Both the position numbers and the translations under genes were made by a program. 64,000 nt of DNA. Origin: Methylobacterium adhaesivum (GTDB lineage Bacteria; Pseudomonadota; Alphaproteobacteria; Rhizobiales; Beijerinckiaceae). Positions within the stretch are counted from its first letter, which is position 1; each line of letters begins with the position of its first letter. The stretch covers positions 1 through 64,000 of the forward strand of contig NZ_BPQD01000009.1 in NCBI RefSeq assembly GCF_022179065.1, written 5' to 3'. This document shows, piece by piece, positions 56,408-64,000 of the stretch. The notes under the pieces are model-generated. The model saw only the letters and a program-made list of their open reading frames with translations, was not told the DNA's origin and ran no database searches.

Positions 56408-56845
56408 ATGATCAACCATTCGCTTCAGGTTTTCTGCAACCGTATTGTCGCCGCCGGCCGTATCACCGTCGAGGACGTGCGGACTCTCTCCCGGCAGGTT
56501 CTACCCGACGGCCTGACCAGCCGGGACGAGGCCGACATGCTCATCGCCCTGGACCGGGCCGTGCGGGAGATCGATCCTGCCTTCGGCACGTTCCTGAGCG
56601 CCGCCATCGTCGATTTCACCGTCTGGGGCGAACGCCCCACGGGCACCATCGATGCCGGCACGGCCCACTGGCTCGCCGCCTCCCTGCGCAACGGCATCGG
56701 TCCGACGCTCCTCGCCGGTCAGATCGCACAGGCCGTGGTGCGCGAGGCCCAGTCCTGCAACGAAGCGCTCATCGCCTTCGCGCTGTTCGCCAACCGGCGC
56801 CCCGCCGCCGAGACCGCCCCGGTGTCGTTCCGCAAGGCGGCCTGA
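56408..56845 (+). CDS. Hypothetical protein
   Basis: A 145-aa soluble, mostly helical protein. No family is recognised. GRITVEDVRTLSRQVLPDG and SRDEADMLIALDRAVREID suggest an EF-hand-like or helical fold without clear calcium loops. GGGGAGG 10 bases upstream supports the ATG at 56408 over one at 56384. It lies between transposon debris and pccA and looks native in composition. Confidence 0.62.
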   Translation: MINHSLQVFCNRIVAAGRITVEDVRTLSRQVLPDGLTSRDEADMLIALDRAVREIDPAFGTFLSAAIVDFTVWGERPTGTIDAGTAHWLAASLRNGIGPTLLAGQIAQAVVREAQSCNEALIAFALFANRRPAAETAPVSFRKAA

Positions 56846-57030
56846 ACACCCGCGACCGGCTCCGAGCGTCGCCCTGGGCCGGATCGGTCCCGGATCGCGC
56901 CGGGACTTGGAAGAAACCCCGTCACACGGGGGCGGTCAGCTTTGCGAAGCCGGAGAACTGCTTTAACGGGAACGAGCTTGGGCGTCCCGTGCGCCTCCGA
57001 CCTTTCCTGACCGACCAGAGTGCCGGACCG

Positions 57031-59034
<2,004 letters not shown>

Positions 59035-59047
59035 GGTCGGGCGGCCC

Positions 59048-59479
59048 GTGCCGCTCTACTTCGCTTACGGGGCCAACATGGACGCGGCCGCCATGGCGGC
59101 GCGCTGTCCGGGCTCGCGCCTGATTGGGCAGGGGCGGCTCAACCGCCACCGCTTCATCGTCATGCGCGAGGGCTACGCCTCGGTGGTGCGCGATCCCCGC
59201 GCCACCGTCTGGGGCGTGGTGTGGGATCTCGCCCTGGCCGACGTGCCAGCCCTCGACCGCTACGAGGGCGTTGCGGGCGGCCTCTACAGCAAAGCTTATC
59301 AGCCCATCACCCTGCGGGGTGGTGCCAAGCGCGCCCTGATCTACCTCGGTGGCAACAGCGCCCAGGGGACGCCACGGCCCGGCTACCTCGAATCGGTCCT
59401 GGCGGCGGCGGACGCCGCGCAGCTTCCCCCGCCCTACATCGCCGAACTACGCGGCTGGCTCCGGGGCCGCGCGGCCTGA
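59048..59479 (+). CDS. Gamma-glutamylcyclotransferase-like protein (AIG2 fold)
   Basis: A 143-aa protein starting with GTG 14 bases after pccA. YFAYGANMD is the substrate-loop motif and DRYEGVAGG carries the catalytic Glu (near 74). Members form pyroglutamate from gamma-glutamyl amino compounds, but several have other roles. Its tight spacing behind pccA suggests co-transcription. Confidence 0.87.
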   Translation: MPLYFAYGANMDAAAMAARCPGSRLIGQGRLNRHRFIVMREGYASVVRDPRATVWGVVWDLALADVPALDRYEGVAGGLYSKAYQPITLRGGAKRALIYLGGNSAQGTPRPGYLESVLAAADAAQLPPPYIAELRGWLRGRAA

Positions 59480-59611
59480 ACCCGCGCCTCGAAGTCATGC
59501 ACGGGACGCAGCGCAGCGCCGCGAAACCTCGTTCGGCGCCTTCCACGTCACGAGCTGGCCCTACCCTTGCTCCCCGATCGTCACCAGAACACGATTCGAG
59601 AGCTGATCCCC

Positions 59612-60457
59612 ATGGACTACGTGAAACCGGCCGAGATGGCGGCGGCCATGAGCGACTCCGGTGTGCAACGTGCTCAACTCTCGATCACGGATGTGCTCGT
59701 ACGCGGCATGATGGCGGGGGCGATCCTCGGCATCGCCACGAGTCTCGCCATCACCGGGGCCGTGCAGACCGGGGTCCCGTTCGTCGGCGCCCTCGTGTTC
59801 CCCGTCGGCTTCGTGATGATCGTCTGCCTCGGCCTCGAATTGTGCACGGGCAATTTCGGCATCCTCGGCCTGTCGTTCTTCGACGGTCGACTCGGCTTCG
59901 CGCCGATGATGCGCAACTTCGCCTGGAGCTTCGTCGGCAATCTCCTCGGCAGCGTGCTCTATGCGCTGCTTCTCGTCATCGCCCTATCGAACGCCTGGCA
60001 CACTCCGCCGGCCGGAGTCGCCCAGAAGATCGTCGATCTCGCGACGGCCAAGACCGTCGCCTACGAGGCCCTCGGCTCGGCCGGCATGCTCACGGTCTTC
60101 GTCAAGGCGATGCTGTGCAACTGGATGGTCTGCCTCGGCGTCACCATGGCGATGATGTCCACCTCGACCTTCGGCAAGATCCTCGGCGCCTGGCTGCCGG
60201 TGCTCCTGTTCTTCGCGCAGGGGTTCGAGCACGCCGTGGTGAACATGTTCGTCATTCCCGCCGGCATGATGCTCGGCGCCCACGTGTCGTTCGAGCAGTG
60301 GTGGGCCTGGAACCAGATTCCCGTGACGCTGGGCAACTTCGTCGGTGGCGTTCTGTTCATTTCGGTGGCGTGGTATCTCACCTACCGTCCGAAGACGCAG
60401 GGCGAACCGAGCCGCGTGTCGGCTTCTCCGGGGGTGAGCGTCGCCCGCCTCCGTTGA
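59612..60457 (+). CDS. Formate/nitrite-family transporter
   Basis: A 281-aa FNT channel with six TM segments and the two half-helix motifs LELCTGNFGIL and KAMLCNWMVCLGV. It carries formate, nitrite or a similar small anion across the inner membrane. Formate would fit a methylotroph, but the sequence does not decide. The ATG at 59612 (MDYVKPAEMAAAM) gives normal length. A short extra C-terminal tail follows the last TM. Confidence 0.93.
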   Translation: MDYVKPAEMAAAMSDSGVQRAQLSITDVLVRGMMAGAILGIATSLAITGAVQTGVPFVGALVFPVGFVMIVCLGLELCTGNFGILGLSFFDGRLGFAPMMRNFAWSFVGNLLGSVLYALLLVIALSNAWHTPPAGVAQKIVDLATAKTVAYEALGSAGMLTVFVKAMLCNWMVCLGVTMAMMSTSTFGKILGAWLPVLLFFAQGFEHAVVNMFVIPAGMMLGAHVSFEQWWAWNQIPVTLGNFVGGVLFISVAWYLTYRPKTQGEPSRVSASPGVSVARLR

Positions 60458-60470
60458 AGGACAGTCTGGA

Positions 60471-60752
60471 TTGAGCCGGGACCGTACCGTCGAGGCGATC
60501 ATCCACGGCCGCGTTCAGGGCGTCGGCTACCGCTTCTGGACCAAGGCGCAAGCCGAACGTCTCGGCCTGTCGGGCCACGTCCGCAACAGGCCCGACGGGA
60601 CCGTGGCGGCGACCTTCTCGGGGACGCACGAGGCGGTCGCCGCCATGCTGGCCGCCTGCCGGGAGGGGCCGCCGGGCGCGCGGGTCACCGAGGTCACCGA
60701 GCGCGAAGCCACGACGCCGGCGGCGGCGGGTTTTCAGATCCTGCGGGACTGA
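60471..60752 (+). CDS. Acylphosphatase
   Basis: A 93-aa acylphosphatase hydrolysing acyl phosphates. The fold signature GRVQGVGYRFWTKAQAE contains the catalytic Arg (YR, near 23), and VRNRPDGTV the catalytic Asn (near 41). It starts with TTG, with AAGGA 9 bases upstream. It follows the FNT gene by 13 bases, so the two are probably co-transcribed. Formate and acetyl phosphates are among known substrates of the family. Confidence 0.92.
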   Translation: MSRDRTVEAIIHGRVQGVGYRFWTKAQAERLGLSGHVRNRPDGTVAATFSGTHEAVAAMLAACREGPPGARVTEVTEREATTPAAAGFQILRD

Positions 60753-60829
60753 GAGTGCTCATAAATCTCCCGCCGCGCCGCCGCACCCGGAATGAGAAGC
60801 GGCGGGGATCGGGCGTTTTGTAAGCACTC
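60753..60829. repeat. Nested palindrome after acylphosphatase
   Basis: Outer arms gagtgct (60753-60759) and agcactc (60823-60829) enclose inner arms cccgccgc (60769-60776) and gcggcggg (60799-60806). It could end transcription or be a dispersed palindromic element. Confidence 0.55.
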
Positions 60830-60924
60830 CCAAATGCCGGATCGGTGGCGGCTCTGGACAGCCACGCGCCTTCCGCGTTAGCGCCGGGTCGGTCGCGATC
60901 GGCCCGGCATCATGGCGCACACGG

Positions 60925-61647
60925 ATGGTCACGGCGGACTTCTCCTTCCTCGATTTCGCCGCCCTGTGCTTCTTCGTGGCGGCCTGGGCCGGCTACGGCA
61001 TGGCGGTCCAACGGATGCGGGGCCGGCGCACGAGCCTGAGCCAGATCATGAACCGGCAGCGCGAAATCTGGGCTCAGCAGCTCATCCACCGCGACAACCG
61101 GGTGGTCGACACCACCATCAACGCCTCCCTGCAAAACGGCACCGCGTTCTTCGCGTCGACCTCCCTCATCGCGCTCGGCGGCGTCCTCACCCTTTCGCGC
61201 TCGAGCGACGACGTGCTTACCCTATTCGGCGCGCTCCCGTTCGGAGCCGTCGCCACGCGCACCACCTGGGAGATCAAGGTCGCTGGTCTGGCGGTGGTCT
61301 TCATCTACGCGTTCTTCAAGTTCTCCTGGGCCTACCGGCTGTTCAATTATGGGGCGATCCTGCTCGGTGCGGTGCCGCCCAAGGGATCGAGCGCGAGTCT
61401 GGCGGAGATGACGGTGGCGGCGCGGCGCGCCTCCGCCATGAACATCGCGGCCGGCTCCCACTTCGCCCGGGGGCAGCGGGCGTTCTTCTTCGCCCTTGCC
61501 TATCTCGGCTGGTTCGTCAGCCCGCTCCTGCTGTTCGTCACCACGACGGCGGTGGTCTGCGTGATGTGGCGTCGTCAGTTCAGTTCGAAAATCCGCGCCG
61601 CCCTCCTGGCGCAGGACGACGGGACAGGGCAGGGGTTCGAACCATGA
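60925..61647 (+). CDS. DUF599 membrane protein
   Basis: A 240-aa inner-membrane protein with four TM segments (about 8-25, 70-90, 116-137, 187-212). MNRQREIWAQQLIHRDNRVVD and NASLQNGTAFFASTSLIALG are the DUF599 hallmarks. Its function is unknown. Its stop overlaps the next gene's ATG by 4 bases. Confidence 0.9.
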   Translation: MVTADFSFLDFAALCFFVAAWAGYGMAVQRMRGRRTSLSQIMNRQREIWAQQLIHRDNRVVDTTINASLQNGTAFFASTSLIALGGVLTLSRSSDDVLTLFGALPFGAVATRTTWEIKVAGLAVVFIYAFFKFSWAYRLFNYGAILLGAVPPKGSSASLAEMTVAARRASAMNIAAGSHFARGQRAFFFALAYLGWFVSPLLLFVTTTAVVCVMWRRQFSSKIRAALLAQDDGTGQGFEP

Positions 61648-62093
61648 CGAATCCGAAGAAGCCCCCCCGCAAGACCGCCATTGCCCGAGCCGCCGCCGCC
61701 AAGGCGCCGAAGGGCAAGAAGCCCGCCGAGAAGCCAGAGGCGAAGACCCCTGCGCCACCCAAGGCCGCGCCGCCGGCCACGGCGGCGGCCCGGAAGGGTC
61801 CGAGCGAGGATCTCATCGCTGAAACCATCCTGCGTCTGCTGGAGGCGCGCGGCCCCGGCAAGACGGTGTGTCCCTCGGAAGTCGCCCGCGACATCGGCGG
61901 GTCCCAGCCCGAGGTGTGGAGCCCGATGATGCAGCCCGTACGTCGCATCGCCGTGCGCATGACCAAGGCCGGTCAGATCGCGATCCTACGCAAGGGCAAG
62001 CCCGTGGAGGATGTCGACGATTTCCGTGGCATCTACCGGCTGGCGCTGCCCTCCGGTGTCTCCGATGAAGACATGGAGACCGACGACGTCTGA
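61644..62093 (+). CDS. DUF3253 protein with Lys/Ala/Pro-rich N terminus
   Basis: A 149-aa protein. Residues 1-52 are a low-complexity Ala/Lys/Pro tail like those of nucleic-acid-binding proteins. Residues about 53-140 are the DUF3253 winged-helix domain: LLEARGPGKTVCPSEVARDI, WSPMMQPVRRIAVRMTKAGQ and GKPVEDVDDFRGIYRLALP. It starts by overlapping the DUF599 stop. Its last 61 bases overlap the end of the convergent YdcF-like gene. Confidence 0.87.
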   Translation: MTNPKKPPRKTAIARAAAAKAPKGKKPAEKPEAKTPAPPKAAPPATAAARKGPSEDLIAETILRLLEARGPGKTVCPSEVARDIGGSQPEVWSPMMQPVRRIAVRMTKAGQIAILRKGKPVEDVDDFRGIYRLALPSGVSDEDMETDDV

Positions 62094-62884
62094 GGCGCCG
62101 GCAACCACGTGTCGGTATAGCCTACCAGTCGATAGGCGACGAGGCCGATCCACTCCTTGACCACCAGATCGAGGACCTGGAGCCCCTCCGACGCGAAGCC
62201 TTGGACGCGGAACGCATCGCGCCGGCCGGCAGTGCGGTAATCGACGGGGTAAGGGCTCACGGTGAAGCCCGCGGCGCGGAAGCAGCCGACGGCGCGGGGC
62301 ATGTGCCACGCCGACGTCACGAGGAGCCAGCGCTCGCCCGGCTTCGGCTTGACCAGGTCGGCCGTGAAGGCCGCGTTCTCGTGGGTGTTGCGCGAGCGGT
62401 CCTCCAGGATGAGGCGGGTGCGCGGGAGGCCGAGGGTGTCGGCGGTGCGTCCGACGATCTCGGCCTCCGAGACGTGGCCGTCCTTCAGGCTGCCGCTGCC
62501 GCCCGTGAAGACGAGGCGGGCCTGCGGGTAGCGGCGGGCGAGGTCGGCCATCGCGATGTGGCGCTCGCCGGCATCGTTCACGACGAGCTGGTCGCGTGCC
62601 GCCGACAGGCGCGTCTCGATGGCGCCGCCGAGGACGACGATGCCGGCGACGGGCGTGCCGTCATCCTCGAACCGGGGAAACCGTTCCTCGAGGGGAAGGG
62701 CGACCCAGACGGCGAGGGGGGCGAGACCGCCCGCGAAGAGTCCCAAGGCTGCCGCGAGGACCAGCCCACCCCCGGCCCGGCGCCAGCGCCCGAGCACGAG
62801 AAGCGCCCCCGCGACGCCCGCGAGGATCATCGCGTTCGACGGCGTGATGACGAAGAAGATCAGCTTCGAGAGCGGGAAGAACAT
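62033..62884 (-). CDS. YdcF/DUF218 family membrane protein
   Basis: A 283-aa protein with two N-terminal TM segments (about 10-32, 38-63) and a periplasmic or cytosolic DUF218 Rossmann-like domain: GIVVLGGAIETRLSA, ARLVFTGGSGSLKDGHVSEA, EDRSRNTHENAAFTADLV and LLVTSAWHMPRAVGCFRAAG. Relatives (YdcF, SanA, ElyC) act in envelope and cell-wall precursor homeostasis. The C-terminal 20 residues overlap the opposite-strand DUF3253 gene. Confidence 0.9.
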   Translation of the reverse strand: MFFPLSKLIFFVITPSNAMILAGVAGALLVLGRWRRAGGGLVLAAALGLFAGGLAPLAVWVALPLEERFPRFEDDGTPVAGIVVLGGAIETRLSAARDQLVVNDAGERHIAMADLARRYPQARLVFTGGSGSLKDGHVSEAEIVGRTADTLGLPRTRLILEDRSRNTHENAAFTADLVKPKPGERWLLVTSAWHMPRAVGCFRAAGFTVSPYPVDYRTAGRRDAFRVQGFASEGLQVLDLVVKEWIGLVAYRLVGYTDTWLPAPQTSSVSMSSSETPEGSASR

Positions 62885-62938
62885 GGTGTCGGAGCGACCT
62901 TCGCAGAGATGCGCCAGCTTTTGAGGGGCGCGCCGGAA

Positions 62939-64000
62939 TCACTCCGGCTCGGGAGGATGCAGGGGTGTCGGCGGATAGGCGTGCCGACGCCCCTGCGGAT
63001 CCTCGACCCGCCAACCGTCCGCCGTTGCGTGGAGATAGTCCGGCCCCACCGGCACCTTGCCGTGGCCGCCGGGAATATCGAGGACGTAGAGGGGCTGGGC
63101 GAGCCCCGAGAGACGCCCCCGCAGGTGCCCCATCAGGGCGCGTCCCTCGGAGAGATCCGTGCGCAGGTGGGCGGTGCCGGGCGCGAGATCGCCATGATGG
63201 AGGTAGTACGGCTTGATCCGATGCTCGACGAAGGTCCGCATCAGGAGGCCGAGGGTCTCGGCCTCGTCGTTGATTCCGGCGAGGAGAACCGTCTGGCTCA
63301 CCATGGGAATGCCGGCATCGACCAGGAGCGCGATGGCGCGGGCCGCCGCCGGGGTGAATTCGCGCGGGTGATTGGCGTGAAGCGCCACGAAGACGGCGCC
63401 CTCGAACGCCTTCAGGGCGGCGACGAGATCGTCGGTGACGGCAGCGGGGTCGACCACGGGCACGCGGGTGTGGAAGCGCAGCACCCGCACATGGGGAATC
63501 GCCTTCAGGGCGGAGGCGATCCGGGCCAGGCGCCGGGGCGACAGGGCGAACGGATCGCCGCCCGTCACCACGACCTCCCAGATCTCGGGCCGGGCCGCGA
63601 TATACGCGAACGCGGCGTCGAGTTCGGCCTCGTCCAGGGTTCCGAGTCCCTCGGGGCCGACCCGCTCGCGGCGGAAGCAGAACCGGCAATAGACCGGACA
63701 GATGTGGAGCGGCTTGAGGAGCACCCGGTCCGGATAGCGGTGGACGAGGCCGGGCAGGGGGCTGTGGGCGTCGTCGCCGATGGGGTCGGCGTTCTCCTCC
63801 GGCGCCATCGCGAGTTCCTCCGCCTGGGGCACGAACTGCCGGGCGATGGGATCGTGCGGATCCGCGACGTCGATGAGATCCACGAGGTCTTGCGTCACCG
63901 AGACGGCGTAGCGGGCGGCGACGGCCTCGAGGGCGGGGAGGGCCGCCGCCCCGACGAGACCGGCGCGGGCGAGGTCGGCGGGGCTCTTCAGGGGGCGGTT
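62939..64000 (-). CDS. Lysine 2,3-aminomutase family protein (KamA/EpmB-like), 5' end missing
   Basis: A radical-SAM, PLP-dependent aminomutase; 353 codons are inside the window, and the start lies beyond base 64000. The cluster motif is CPVYCRFCFRRE. Further signatures are VVVTGGDPFALSPRRL, HTRVPVVDPAAVTDDL, and HRIKPYYLHHGDLAPGTAHLR. The PLP lysine region KVPVGPDYL lies near the C terminus. The length fits EpmB (about 340 aa), which isomerises lysine for EF-P modification, or a related enzyme. It lies upstream of the YdcF-like gene on the same strand. Confidence 0.9.
   Translation of the reverse strand, partial: NRPLKSPADLARAGLVGAAALPALEAVAARYAVSVTQDLVDLIDVADPHDPIARQFVPQAEELAMAPEENADPIGDDAHSPLPGLVHRYPDRVLLKPLHICPVYCRFCFRRERVGPEGLGTLDEAELDAAFAYIAARPEIWEVVVTGGDPFALSPRRLARIASALKAIPHVRVLRFHTRVPVVDPAAVTDDLVAALKAFEGAVFVALHANHPREFTPAAARAIALLVDAGIPMVSQTVLLAGINDEAETLGLLMRTFVEHRIKPYYLHHGDLAPGTAHLRTDLSEGRALMGHLRGRLSGLAQPLYVLDIPGGHGKVPVGPDYLHATADGWRVEDPQGRRHAYPPTPLHPPEPE

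Overview
The window is high-GC DNA from an alphaproteobacterium, most like Methylobacterium/Methylorubrum (inference, not a database match). The reasons are strong GC bias in the third codon position, class I PHA synthase, a propionyl-CoA carboxylase alpha subunit, a formate/nitrite-type channel, a one-domain-active RibB, a GlgE carrying an extra amylase domain, and short dyad repeats scattered between genes. I saw no rRNA, tRNA or CRISPR array.

Region 1 (1-9284) is a tight glgE / treS-maltokinase / glgB operon. Together these make the GlgE route from trehalose through maltose and maltose-1-phosphate to branched alpha-glucan. The glgE start codon sits inside a perfect 55-bp inverted repeat. 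Region 2 (9301-11024) is a two-gene minus-strand unit of more AT-rich DNA, read here as a candidate polymorphic nuclease toxin and its immunity protein. Region 3 (11132-40345) is ordinary chromosome: asd, a luciferase-like oxidoreductase, small secreted proteins, a VTT membrane protein, an orphan histidine kinase, bioB, an FAH-family hydrolase, a FadL porin, phaC, an AlaC-type aminotransferase, prfB with its programmed +1 frameshift, an M23 peptidase, bcp, a large AsmA/YhdP-like protein, tyrS, anmK, aroC, ribB, a deacetylase and an L,D-transpeptidase.

Region 4 (about 40350-56260) is accessory DNA. It begins with IS630 and IS3 remnants, then has a cobalamin riboswitch in front of a TonB-dependent receptor, a split YeeE/YedE-type sulfur transporter pair, and a sulfonate/sulfone uptake and desulfonation cluster (SsuD/SfnG-like monooxygenase, two substrate-binding proteins, SsuB, SsuC, an SfnB/DszC-like flavoprotein). 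On the opposite strand beside it lies a second, partly ruined sulfur cluster: an ABC ATPase fragment, a truncated acyl-CoA-dehydrogenase-like gene, an SsuD-like gene broken by one in-frame TGA, an intact SsuA-like protein, a His-rich cupin, and a monooxygenase cut off by an IS630 remnant.

Region 5 (56408-64000) returns to core genes: a small hypothetical, pccA, a gamma-glutamylcyclotransferase-like protein, a formate/nitrite channel, acylphosphatase, DUF599 and DUF3253 proteins, a YdcF-like protein, and a lysine-2,3-aminomutase-family gene that runs off the right edge.

The observations most worth checking are the candidate toxin/immunity pair, the decaying duplicate sulfur island with its single-nonsense SsuD gene, the B12-riboswitch/TonB/sulfur-transporter neighbourhood, and the inverted repeat over the glgE start.
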